This document shows, piece after piece, positions 1 to 7,986 of a stretch of DNA of 64,000 nt (positions within the stretch are counted from its first letter, which is position 1; each line of letters opens with the position of its first letter). A program made the position numbers and the translations under genes. The notes beneath the pieces are model-generated. The model was not told the origin of the DNA, did no database searches, and worked only from the letters and a program-made list of their open reading frames with translations. The stretch spans positions 1 through 64,000 of the forward strand of contig NZ_QFFU01000005.1 in the NCBI RefSeq assembly GCF_003131185.1, given 5' to 3'. The DNA comes from Pseudomonas ovata. Its GTDB lineage: Bacteria > Pseudomonadota > Gammaproteobacteria > Pseudomonadales > Pseudomonadaceae.

Positions 1-129
1 CTGCGCAGCAGTCGTAAAATCTGCGAAACGCCACAGATTTATGGCTGTGAACACATCCAAAATCTGCGAAACGCTGAAAATTTACGACTGCTGCGCAGCC
101 GGTCGCGGGCAAGCGCGCTCCTACGGGCC
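1..129. repeat. 18-bp perfect inverted repeat with nested direct repeat, next to a REP-like element
   Basis: Bases 1-18 (CTGCGCAGCAGTCGTAAA) are the exact reverse complement of 81-98. Inside the palindrome a 16-bp direct repeat, AAAATCTGCGAAACGC, occurs at 16-31 and 59-74. Immediately after it, 99-127 reads like a Pseudomonas REP element (GCGGGCAAGCGCGCTCCTAC). The block lies just beyond the 3' end of the minus-strand operon ending at 149, the usual place for REP-type repeats. It may extend beyond the window edge. Confidence 0.75.
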
Positions 130-148
130 AGAGGCATTGTCTGAAACG

Positions 149-1750
149 TTATTGTTTTTCCAGCCACGTATCGAAAAACTGCAAACGCGACGAGGCCTCG
201 AAATGCAGGCCATTAACGCGCTTGCCGTGGGCAATTACCGTGGCCAGCTCGACCAGCGCAATGGCATGGCCCTGCTCGATCAGCTCGCGGCTGATTGCAT
301 CGACACGTTGCTGGCGTACCACCGGGTCCAGGGTCGCGGCGCTGGCTTCGAGCCTGTCATCCAGGGCATCACGCTGACGCTTGCCGTAGTTGCGGCCGCT
401 GACATGGAACAGCGTGCGCAGTACGTCCGGGTCGGCCCGGGTCAGGTTGTAGAAGTACAGGCTGATGTCGCCACTGGCCTGCAAGGCCGCGACCTGGCTG
501 ATGGTGGTGCGGTTCAGGTGCAGCTCGACGCCCACGCCTTTGAGTTGCTGCTGGACCAGTTCCAGGATGGGCGTGTTCTGCCAGTAGTCCACCCGCAGGC
601 TCAGGCGCTGGCCATCCTTGACCCGGACACCGTCGGCACCCGGCTGCCAGCCGGCCGCGTCGAGCAGCGCCCTGGCACCTTCCGGGTCAAAGGCCAGCAA
701 GGCCGAGAGGTCCTTGTAGTGCGGCGTGCTGCTGGCCAGTAATGCCGTGGCGGGCCGTTGATAACGGGAAATGATGCTGCGCAGTTGCTCACGGTCGATG
801 GCCTTGACCAGCGCCTGGCGCACACGCACGTCGGTATAGGGTGCGCGGCTCAGGTCCGGGGTCAGGTTGAAGACCACACCGGGATTGGCGCGGGCCAACA
901 GCGGCAGGCCTTGAGACTCAAGGGTTTTCTCGTTCTGCGCCACCACCGCGGTGTCGACGTCGATCTGCCCGGACACCAGGCTGCCCAGGCGCACGCCGGA
1001 TTCGGGCACGATCAGAAATTCGATGCCGGCCAGCCAGGCCTTGCCACTGTGGGTGGCCAGTGACGAGGCCCAGTGGTAGTCATCACGGCGCGACAGGCTG
1101 AGGGTCTGGTTGTGCACGAAGCGCTCAAGCTTGAACGGCCCGCTGCCGATCAACCGGCCTTGGCAACGGTCGGCCGGGCTGCTGGCCAGGGTCGCGTTGG
1201 CCAGCAGGCCCAGGCTCATGGTCGAGGTGGCTTGCAGGAACTGCGCGTTGGGTTGGTCGAAGGCGACCACCACGGTCAGCGGATCGGGAGTCTCGATGCC
1301 CTTGAGCCCGGCCAGGTAGGTCGCGCCCAGGATCGAACGGGCGCCCAGGGCCAGGATCTGCTCGAAGTTGGCTTTCACCGCCTGCGCATCGACCGCTGTG
1401 CCATCGCTGAAGGTGACGCCTTCGCGCAGATGAAAGGTAAAGCGGCGCGACTCGGCATCCACTTCCCAGCGCGTGGCCAGCCACGGCACGATCTCACCGC
1501 TGTCGGGATCCTGGTCGGTCAGCGAGTCAACCAGTTGCCGGCCGACATTGAGCGCCGTGTTGTTGCCAGCCTGGTGCGGGTCGACGCAGTTGGGGTCGCC
1601 ATCGAGTGCAACCTTGAGCACGCCTCCCGCCACCGGCGTGCCGGCAGCGGCCTGGACGACGGGCGCCGACGACTCGCCACACCCGGCCAGCACCAGCAGC
1701 GCCAGGCCCAGGGCCGCGGGCTTGAAACCGCGGTTCAAAGGCCGGCTCAT
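149..1750 (-). CDS. ABC transporter substrate-binding lipoprotein, family 5 (peptide/nickel/opine type)
   Basis: The 533-residue product begins with a lipoprotein signal peptide ending in the lipobox LVLAGC (Cys near residue 24), so it should be anchored in the periplasm. The body has the family 5 layout: an early GGVLKVALDGDPNCVDPH segment, WLATRWEV, FHLREGVTFSDGTAV and a central DVRVRQALVKAIDR motif. The family binds oligopeptides, nickel chelates, opines or glutathione for import. Its ATG overlaps the stop of the upstream monooxygenase gene by 4 bp, indicating translational coupling and a shared operon. No permease or ATPase gene lies nearby, so the membrane partner must be elsewhere. The substrate is unknown; the neighbours suggest a compound cleaved by a flavin monooxygenase. 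Confidence 0.88.
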   Translation of the reverse strand: MSRPLNRGFKPAALGLALLVLAGCGESSAPVVQAAAGTPVAGGVLKVALDGDPNCVDPHQAGNNTALNVGRQLVDSLTDQDPDSGEIVPWLATRWEVDAESRRFTFHLREGVTFSDGTAVDAQAVKANFEQILALGARSILGATYLAGLKGIETPDPLTVVVAFDQPNAQFLQATSTMSLGLLANATLASSPADRCQGRLIGSGPFKLERFVHNQTLSLSRRDDYHWASSLATHSGKAWLAGIEFLIVPESGVRLGSLVSGQIDVDTAVVAQNEKTLESQGLPLLARANPGVVFNLTPDLSRAPYTDVRVRQALVKAIDREQLRSIISRYQRPATALLASSTPHYKDLSALLAFDPEGARALLDAAGWQPGADGVRVKDGQRLSLRVDYWQNTPILELVQQQLKGVGVELHLNRTTISQVAALQASGDISLYFYNLTRADPDVLRTLFHVSGRNYGKRQRDALDDRLEASAATLDPVVRQQRVDAISRELIEQGHAIALVELATVIAHGKRVNGLHFEASSRLQFFDTWLEKQ

Positions 1751-3108
1751 GCGGCACTTCCGGTGGCTTTGCGGTTGGCGATGTACGGCAGGCCGAGGTT
1801 TTCACGCAGGGTCGCGCCCTGGTACTCGCGGCGGAACAACCCACGCCGTTGCAGCTCCGGCACCACGCCGCTGGCGAAGGCGGCAACGCCTTCGTGCAGG
1901 CCGGAGAACATCACGTTGAAGCCATCGGCGGCGCCTGCCTCGAACCAGCCTTGCAGGTCATCGGCGATGCTTTGCGGGGTGCCGATCAGGATCCGGTGCC
2001 CGCCGGCCGTCAGCTTGTTGAACAGCTCGCGCACCGTAGGCCGCTCTCGGCGGATCAGGTCGAACACCAGTTTCTGGCGGCTCTTGTGGGTGTTGGTGTC
2101 GAACTGCTCGGGCGGCAGCGGCACCACCTCGTCGAACGGCAGCTCAGACAGATCGAAGCCCAGGCTGGCGAAGCGCGAAATGCTGCGCAGGAAGGTCTTG
2201 GGCTCCAGCAATTGCTGCAACTGGTCATAGCGTGCCTGGGCCTCGGCCTGGGTTTTGCCGACCACCGGCGAGACACCGGGCAGGATTTTCAAGTGCTCGG
2301 GGTGGCGACCAAATTTTGCCGCCTGCTCCTTGGTCTGCCGGTAGAACGCCTGGCCCTGTTCGATCGTGTGCTGGGCGGTAAAGATCAGCTCGCCGGCCCG
2401 GGCCGCCAGCGCCCGGCCGGAGTCCGAGGAACCTGCCTGGGCAATCACCGGGTAGCCCTGCAGCGGGCGCGGCGCATTGAGCGGGCCGCGCACCTGGAAG
2501 TGCTTGCCGTGGTGGTTGAGCACATGCAGCTTGGCGGTGTCGAGAAAACGCCCGCTGGCCTTGTCCTGAACGAAGGCGCCGTGTTCGTAGCTGTCCCAGA
2601 GCCCGGTGACCACGTCGTAGAACTCTTCGGCGCGCTCGTAGCGGTCGGCATGCAGCACATGCGCATCAAGGTTGAAGTTCTCGCCGCCGCCCAATGAAGT
2701 CACCAGGTTCCAGCCGACCCGACCGCCGCTCAAATGATCGATATTGGCCAGCTTGCGGGCAATGTTGTACGGGTCGTTATACGTGGTGCTGGCGGTGCCG
2801 ATCAGGCCGATATGGCGAGTGACCACCGCCAGCGCCGGCAGCAGCACCAGCGGGTCCCAGCGCACGCTGTTGGGGCCGCGTTCGAGCACCTCCAGGTCGG
2901 CGTCGACATTGACCGTGTCGTTGAAGAACACCGCGTGAAAGCGCGCCGCCTCCAGCGTCTGGGCAATCCACTGGAAATGCCCGAAGTCGCTGAACGAATC
3001 AGGCGCTGCACTGGCATGCCGCCAACTGGCACCCATGATTCCGGCGCTGGGAATGAAGGCGCCGAGCAGCAGTTGCCGCTCCGGGATTTTATTGTCTGTC
3101 GTGCTCAT
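1747..3108 (-). CDS. NtaA/SnaA/DszA/DmoA-family FMN-dependent monooxygenase
   Basis: A 453-residue bacterial luciferase-like enzyme of the nitrilotriacetate monooxygenase / DszA / dimethyl-sulfide monooxygenase group. Recognisable features are an N-terminal GAFIPSAGIMGASWRH segment, FFNDTVNVDAD, DPLVLLPALAVVTRHIGLIGTAS, NIARKLANIDHLSGGRVGWN and a C-terminal segment ending GLPYIANR. These enzymes use FMNH2 from a separate reductase and O2 to cleave C-N or C-S bonds; no flavin reductase lies in the window. I chose the ATG at 3108 because GGTGAG lies about 7 bases upstream. An in-frame ATG at 3114 and GTG at 3120 are possible. The gene belongs to the minus-strand operon, 94 bp after the TonB receptor and overlapping the lipoprotein gene by 4 bp. 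Family call is firm; the substrate is not known. Confidence 0.88.
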   Translation of the reverse strand: MSTTDNKIPERQLLLGAFIPSAGIMGASWRHASAAPDSFSDFGHFQWIAQTLEAARFHAVFFNDTVNVDADLEVLERGPNSVRWDPLVLLPALAVVTRHIGLIGTASTTYNDPYNIARKLANIDHLSGGRVGWNLVTSLGGGENFNLDAHVLHADRYERAEEFYDVVTGLWDSYEHGAFVQDKASGRFLDTAKLHVLNHHGKHFQVRGPLNAPRPLQGYPVIAQAGSSDSGRALAARAGELIFTAQHTIEQGQAFYRQTKEQAAKFGRHPEHLKILPGVSPVVGKTQAEAQARYDQLQQLLEPKTFLRSISRFASLGFDLSELPFDEVVPLPPEQFDTNTHKSRQKLVFDLIRRERPTVRELFNKLTAGGHRILIGTPQSIADDLQGWFEAGAADGFNVMFSGLHEGVAAFASGVVPELQRRGLFRREYQGATLRENLGLPYIANRKATGSAA

Positions 3109-3142
3109 GAACATGCTCACCCAATTATTGATATTGACCCCA

Positions 3143-3184
3143 GGCCGCAGGACCGGCTTCAGCCGGGAAGCAGCGCCTGCGGCC
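3143..3184. repeat. REP-like nested palindrome inside the operon
   Basis: GGCCGCAGG at 3143-3151 pairs perfectly with CCTGCGGCC at 3176-3184. Nested within is a second hairpin, CCGGCT (3153-3158) with AGCCGG (3161-3166). This is typical of Pseudomonas REP sequences. It sits between the TonB receptor and monooxygenase genes, where the RNA hairpin could stabilise the upstream message or lower downstream expression. Confidence 0.65.
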
Positions 3185-3202
3185 AGACGCAGCGGTTAAA
3201 GA

Positions 3203-5638
3203 TCAGAAGTCATAACTCAGGCGGGTGTACCAGAAGCCGCCATAGGGATTGAACGGCGAGATGCTGCCGAATTTTGGAAAGCCATTGACGTCACCGGCCG
3301 GGTAGCCGTTGTTGTCGGCGCGCACGTCGAACAGGTTGTTGGCCCCCACCGCCAGGCCGAGCTGGTCGGTGACCGCGTAGGCCACTTCCAGGTCGGTGAT
3401 CCACTTGGCGCCGAAGGTGGCGTCGTAGTTGGGGTTCGCATCGCGGGCAATGACTTTGTCGTAGCGGGTTACGCCCAGGTTGATGTCGAAGCGGTCGATC
3501 TTCCACTGGCCGCTGAGGATCAGCTTGGTCTTGGGGTTGGCCACGGTCAGGTAGCTCTGGGCCACGCGGTCGAACAACTCAAGGCCGCTGCCGGCCAGGG
3601 CACCGGGGGTGGACTTGATGCTGTCCAGCTCGGTCTTGTTGTAGTTGAACGCCACGCCGTACTTCACCGAGCCGAAGCGGCCGTAGTCGACCCGGTAATC
3701 GGTCACCAGGTCGAGGCCACGGGTGGTGGTGTCGGCGGCATTGGTGAAGTACTTGACCCGGTAGCCGGGCGTGTAGCCCTGCTGCTGCAGAATCTGGTTG
3801 ACGCCGCTGCCGAACAGGAAGCCGGTCAGGGCGATGCGGTCCTTGATCTCGATCTGGTAGGCATCCAGCGTCACGTTGGCCTGGGGCAAGGGCTTCCAGG
3901 TCAGGCCCAGGCTGATATTGCGCGACTTTTCCGGTTCCAGGTCTTCAGCGCCCAGGGCGCGGGCCAGCGGCGAGTCGACCCGGGCGGTCTTGGCCTCGAC
4001 GAACTGCGAGACGCCATTGACCGTGGTGTACTGGTTGGAGGTCTGGGCATAGGCCGACTGTGACAGCGAAGGCGCACGAAAGCCGTTGCTCAGGGTGCCG
4101 CGCAGGGCGAACTCGGGGGTGAAGTCATAGCGCGCCGAGACCTTGCCGCTGGCCGTGTTGCCGGCGCTGTCATCGTATTTCTCGAAGCGCCCGGCCAGGC
4201 CCAGATACAACTTCTCGGTCGGGTTGACGCCCAGGTCCAGGTAGGTGGCGTAGCTGTTGCGGCTGGCCTGGGCCGCGTCTTCCGGGGTCAGGGTGATTGC
4301 GCCCTGGGCGCCCACCGCCGCCGGCTGACCGGCCAGCGGGCCGCTGGGGTAGATGTAGCCGCCGTTGATCCAGGCTTCGACGTCCTCTGACTCGGTCTTG
4401 TAGCGCTCGTGGCGATGCTCGGCGCCCCAGGACACTTGCAGCGGCTTGGCCAGGCCGACATCGAAGGCGCGGGTCAGGTCCAGGTTGTTGGTCCACTGGT
4501 CGAAGGTGTTGGTGTAGCTGTCGAAACGGGTCGGGCTGGCCGGACCCAGCGAGGCATTGAGGCTTTCGTCGGAGCCGGCCAGGGATCGGGCCCGGCCAAA
4601 GGTCGAACTCAGGTCCCAGTCCCAGCCGGCGACCAGGCCCTTGGCACCGGCGGCGGCCTGAAAGTCGGTTTCGTCGAGGGTATAGAACGGCGCGGTGCCG
4701 TCCGGGTAGATCTCGGGAATGATGTTGGTCGAGTTCGGCCGGCGATAGTTCTGCCCGCCCCGGGCCTGGCGCTGGCTGTAGGTGCTGAACGAGTACAGGG
4801 CCAGATCGTCGTTGATCGGCAGCTCGGCGTTGTACGCCAGGTTGTAGCCCTTGATCTTGGGCAGGCCGTTGCGCTGCACCTGGCGGTCGGCACCGGCCTC
4901 GCGGGCATCGCCAGGGAAATACAGGTTGCCGGTGGCATCGCGCGAGCGCACGGCAGTCTGCTGCGACTTGGCGTCGACCGAAATGTTCAGGAAGCCGTCA
5001 TTGGGCAGCGCAAAACCCGAATTGACCGCCGAGCGGATCGTGCCGCCGTCGCCGCCTTCGTAGTATTCGCCGTACTGGGTGCTGGCCGAGCCGCCGTGGT
5101 CGGTCTGCTTGAGAATGATATTGATCACCCCGGCAATGGCGTCCGAGCCGTACTGCGCCGAGGCACCGTCGCGCAGCACTTCGACATGGTCGATGGCGCT
5201 GACCGGAATCAGGTCCAAGTCCACCGGGTTGGTGCCGTAGGCCGAGGACGAGTCGAGGTTGATCACCGAGCTGTTATGGCGGCGCTTGCCATTGACCAGC
5301 ACCAGCACGTTGGAACCGTTCAGGCCGCGCAGGCTGTAGGGCCTGGCAATGCTGTCGTTGGAGCTGCCCGAAGGCCGCTGGCTGAAGGACGGCAGGGCTT
5401 TTTCCAGGGCGCCGCGCAGGCTGGCGGAGCCGGTCTTTTCCAGTTGCGCACCACTGACCACGTCGATCGGTGCCGGGCTGCTGGTGACGGTGCGTGCTTC
5501 GCTGCCACGCGAACCGGTGACGACCACGGTTTCCAGGCTTTCGGGGGCCTCGGGTGCGGCGTACAACGGCTGCAAGGCGAAGCCGGCCAGCAGCAAAGGC
5601 GTCAGCGCCAGAGGCGTATTGAGGGAAAGGTATTTCAT
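3203..5638 (-). CDS. TonB-dependent outer-membrane receptor
   Basis: The 811-residue product starts with a signal peptide (about residues 1-27, cleaved near LYAAPEA). A TonB-box-like ETVVVTG follows near residue 37, then the plug domain with YSLRGLNGSNVLVLVNGKRR, VSAIDHVEVLRDGASAQYGS and DAIAGVINIILK. The rest reads as a 22-strand barrel and ends in the aromatic terminus YTRLSYDF typical of outer-membrane insertion. It should import a ligand using TonB-ExbBD energy. It lies 6 bp downstream of the SsuA-like binding-protein gene, so both are probably co-transcribed, and the receptor is likely the outer-membrane entry for the same substrate. No FecI/FecR-type regulator and no long signalling N-terminus are present, arguing against classical transducing siderophore uptake. 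Confidence 0.93.
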   Translation of the reverse strand: MKYLSLNTPLALTPLLLAGFALQPLYAAPEAPESLETVVVTGSRGSEARTVTSSPAPIDVVSGAQLEKTGSASLRGALEKALPSFSQRPSGSSNDSIARPYSLRGLNGSNVLVLVNGKRRHNSSVINLDSSSAYGTNPVDLDLIPVSAIDHVEVLRDGASAQYGSDAIAGVINIILKQTDHGGSASTQYGEYYEGGDGGTIRSAVNSGFALPNDGFLNISVDAKSQQTAVRSRDATGNLYFPGDAREAGADRQVQRNGLPKIKGYNLAYNAELPINDDLALYSFSTYSQRQARGGQNYRRPNSTNIIPEIYPDGTAPFYTLDETDFQAAAGAKGLVAGWDWDLSSTFGRARSLAGSDESLNASLGPASPTRFDSYTNTFDQWTNNLDLTRAFDVGLAKPLQVSWGAEHRHERYKTESEDVEAWINGGYIYPSGPLAGQPAAVGAQGAITLTPEDAAQASRNSYATYLDLGVNPTEKLYLGLAGRFEKYDDSAGNTASGKVSARYDFTPEFALRGTLSNGFRAPSLSQSAYAQTSNQYTTVNGVSQFVEAKTARVDSPLARALGAEDLEPEKSRNISLGLTWKPLPQANVTLDAYQIEIKDRIALTGFLFGSGVNQILQQQGYTPGYRVKYFTNAADTTTRGLDLVTDYRVDYGRFGSVKYGVAFNYNKTELDSIKSTPGALAGSGLELFDRVAQSYLTVANPKTKLILSGQWKIDRFDINLGVTRYDKVIARDANPNYDATFGAKWITDLEVAYAVTDQLGLAVGANNLFDVRADNNGYPAGDVNGFPKFGSISPFNPYGGFWYTRLSYDF

Positions 5639-5644
5639 GGCAGG

Positions 5645-6604
5645 TCAGGCTTCCAGAAAGGGTTTGAAGTCGTCTTGCCACAACGGGCGTACATCGACGC
5701 GCTGACGGACCAGACGGTTTTCGAAAAAGGTGTCGGCAACGTGCTGTGCCGAACGGATAGCCGGTTCGCTGATCGCTTCCAGGCTCACGGGCCGGTCGCG
5801 CTCGCGGAACTGGCGCAGGTAGAGATCGGCGGCGATGCCGGTCAGGCTGGCGCTGTGCTCGGCCCAGACCTGCGGATGGGTCGCCACCCAGGTCCAGGTG
5901 GCCCGCTCGCGGCGCAGAAAATCACCGATCTGCGCGCGCTTGACTGTATCCTCCAGCGCCCCGTGGCGCGCCGCGATCAGGGTGTTGCCCAGAAACAGGC
6001 TGGCGTTTTCCAGGCGCACGCCTTGCTCGGCGGTGGCCTGCAAGGCGCTGATGCCGCCGGCCACCAAGGCGTCGACATGACCGCTGCGAAAGGCGATCAG
6101 CGCTTCCTGCATGGGCATGGGCACCGGCTGGATGTCGCTCAGGCTCAGACCCGCACGGTTGAGCAGGTCGATCAGGTAATACTGGTTGTTGGTGCCGCGC
6201 ACGTAGCTGACGCTGCGGCCCTTGAGATCGCTGACTCGCTCGATGCCGGCCGTGCGTGACACGATCAGGCCAATGTCCTGGCGCGCACCGGGCAGCACGG
6301 CGACCACCGCCAACGGCACCTGGGCGATGGCCGCAAAAACCGGCGGCACTTCGCTCATCTGCGTGTAATCCAGGCTGCCGCTGCGCAGGGCTTCAAGGAC
6401 GAGGGTGCCGCCGGCGATGTCGACCCATTGCACCGGGTAAGGTGTGTCGGCCTGGCCGGCCAGGCTCATGTACGAAGCGGCCGAGCCCTTGTAGCGCCAG
6501 ACGCGCAGCGGCTCGGCGGCCTGCGTCAGCACCGGTGCAAGCAGGCCGCCAGCGGCCAGGGTGGCGCTGGCACCAAGCAGGCGGCGTCGTGTCAGGACAG
6601 TCAT
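5645..6604 (-). CDS. SsuA/TauA-like periplasmic substrate-binding protein
   Basis: A 319-residue protein with a Tat-like signal peptide (TRRRLLGASATLAAGGLL, cleaved near TQAAE). The mature part resembles aliphatic-sulfonate/nitrate binding proteins: an aromatic WRYKG start, LEALRSGSLDYTQMSEVPPVFA, then RVSDLKGRSVSYVRGTNNQYYLIDLL and a FRSGHVDALVAGG segment. The start at 6604 is chosen because the signal peptide begins there; the frame is open upstream but that part is out-of-frame shadow of the aldolase gene. It begins 4 bp after the aldolase stop and is followed 6 bp later by the TonB receptor. The double-arginine signal suggests export in folded form. No matching SsuB/SsuC genes are present. 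Confidence 0.85.
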   Translation of the reverse strand: MTVLTRRRLLGASATLAAGGLLAPVLTQAAEPLRVWRYKGSAASYMSLAGQADTPYPVQWVDIAGGTLVLEALRSGSLDYTQMSEVPPVFAAIAQVPLAVVAVLPGARQDIGLIVSRTAGIERVSDLKGRSVSYVRGTNNQYYLIDLLNRAGLSLSDIQPVPMPMQEALIAFRSGHVDALVAGGISALQATAEQGVRLENASLFLGNTLIAARHGALEDTVKRAQIGDFLRRERATWTWVATHPQVWAEHSASLTGIAADLYLRQFRERDRPVSLEAISEPAIRSAQHVADTFFENRLVRQRVDVRPLWQDDFKPFLEA

Positions 6605-6608
6605 CGCC

Positions 6609-7439
6609 TCACGCCAGCAGGTCAGGTTGCAGGGCAATGATCTCGTCCCACAACGGCTGGAAATTGAGCCAGGCGAACAGTTCGCCACGCGCCCGGCCCT
6701 GGGCGGTGAGCGGGTCGACCGGCGGCACCACCGGCACCCCAGCGGCACGGGCCAGCAGGTGCGAGCGCGCCACGTCTTCGGCCAGGATGAAACGCCAGGC
6801 GGCACTTTCGACACTCTCGCCAGTAGTCCAGACCCCGTGGTTCTGCCAGAACAGCAGGTTGTTGCCAGCAAAGCTGTCGACGAACGCGGCTGTGACGCGG
6901 TCGCGGTCGTTGTCCAGCCGGCCCTCGGGGGTGCGCAGGTCATGCCGAGGAAAGATCGCCTGATCCTCGATAAAGGCCCCGGACTCGGCTGTGATGGGGT
7001 CGAACAGTTGGCCCAGTGCCGACCAGGTGCGGCCATGAAAGCCATGCAGGTGGGCGATGCCGACCACTTCGGGGCGCGCCTGCTGAATGCCGTCGTGCAG
7101 TTCCAGCGCGCTGGTGTTGAGCAAGCCCTCGCCCTCTACCACCTGCCCTTGGCGATTGACGCGCAACAGGTGGGAAACCGTGATCTGCGAAAACGGCACG
7201 CCCAGCGGGTTGATCCAGTAATGCTCGGGTTCAAGAGGGTCACGGGCGGTGAAATGCCCGGCCAGGCCGACTTCGAAACCGTAGCGGGCAAACAGGCGAT
7301 AGGACGCGGCCAGGCGCTGTTTGCGGTGCAGGCGTTCTTGCAGCGGGTCCTGGTGACGAGGCACCGCTTCGAGCTGCAAACGGTTGTTGGCGTGGGGCAG
7401 TTTCAGCAGGCTGTTGGAATACGCGGGGGTGTGGCTCAT
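6609..7439 (-). CDS. class II aldolase/adducin family protein
   Basis: The 276-residue product carries the class II aldolase fold: RLFARYGFEVGLAGHFTARD near the N-terminus, the WINPLGVPFSQIT segment and HLHGFHGRTWSALG, whose histidines match the zinc-binding pair. Related enzymes cleave or epimerise phosphorylated sugars, and many members of unknown substrate occur in catabolic clusters. It is the first gene of the five-gene minus-strand operon. The Shine-Dalgarno before its ATG is weak. The substrate cannot be inferred from sequence. A cleavage step on the carbon skeleton left after the monooxygenase reaction is a plausible but unproven role. Confidence 0.85.
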   Translation of the reverse strand: MSHTPAYSNSLLKLPHANNRLQLEAVPRHQDPLQERLHRKQRLAASYRLFARYGFEVGLAGHFTARDPLEPEHYWINPLGVPFSQITVSHLLRVNRQGQVVEGEGLLNTSALELHDGIQQARPEVVGIAHLHGFHGRTWSALGQLFDPITAESGAFIEDQAIFPRHDLRTPEGRLDNDRDRVTAAFVDSFAGNNLLFWQNHGVWTTGESVESAAWRFILAEDVARSHLLARAAGVPVVPPVDPLTAQGRARGELFAWLNFQPLWDEIIALQPDLLA

Positions 7440-7986
7440 GCCGGATACTCGGGCTGATGCTCGTCTTGGCGAGCGATAGTCAGGGCGAACGCGGGCGCTG
7501 GGCGTCGTGCAGGGCTCAGGTCGGATTCACGGTGCAAACCGGGGGCGCGGTGCAAGACCGACGCGTGGGGGATGGAATCAGGTATTCATCGCTGGGAACC
7601 CTCGCATGATGGTGCTGACAGCTCTCCTCCACCGTGCGAGGGGTCGGGTTGAGCGTGCGCAGGCGCAAGGCCTGCGCATCGAAAAAGAGGCCTGGCGTCC
7701 TGCCAGGCAATTGCGCTATCCCTGCCGGCCCGTACGCAACGAAAAAGACGCTGCCCGGCGGCCGTGGCTAGAACATAAGCGCAGGTCAGGTCGCTGTGAA
7801 ATTCTTTATTGGCATAACCTAATATTAATAATGGTAATTAATGAACAACTTATTAATTAGTTAAAGGCATAAAAAGGCGACGTGGCATCTGGTTTATGCA
7901 TATTCATTTAAGGTATTTAAATTTATTTTTTAATTCCCATATGATCCATACCATAAATGCCATCCTCGACAGACCTTGGAGCCTGC
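7440..7986. promoter_or_regulatory. 547-bp divergent control region between aldolase operon and binding-protein gene
   Basis: No convincing gene lies here. The half next to 7987 (about 7796-7960) is strikingly AT-rich for this genome, with TTTATTGGCATAACCTAATA and runs of AAT/TTA, and probably holds the promoters for both directions. The half next to the aldolase has two perfect hairpins, at 7656-7678 (TGCGCAGG/CCTGCGCA) and 7690-7708. AT-rich activator sites with TTA/TAA half sites are typical of CysB-type sulfur control, but no site can be assigned with confidence. Confidence 0.5.
7682..7708 (-). terminator. intrinsic-terminator-like hairpin in the aldolase operon leader
   Basis: On the minus strand GCCTGGC-AGGAC-GCCAGGC (7 perfect pairs) is followed by CTCTTTTT, the form of a Rho-independent terminator. 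No minus-strand gene ends here. If the operon promoter lies in the AT-rich tract beyond 7796, the hairpin would sit in its 5' leader and could act as an attenuator. Confidence 0.5.

Noticed and set aside
4409..6259. Long plus-strand frame opposite the TonB receptor and binding-protein genes
   Set aside because: Antisense shadow of high-GC coding; rich in Gly/Gln/Val without domains. The same applies to long antisense frames over the helicase (13302-16844), OsmC-YcaO (19284-21509), pheT/pheS (52064-55222) and thrS (56902-58470) genes.
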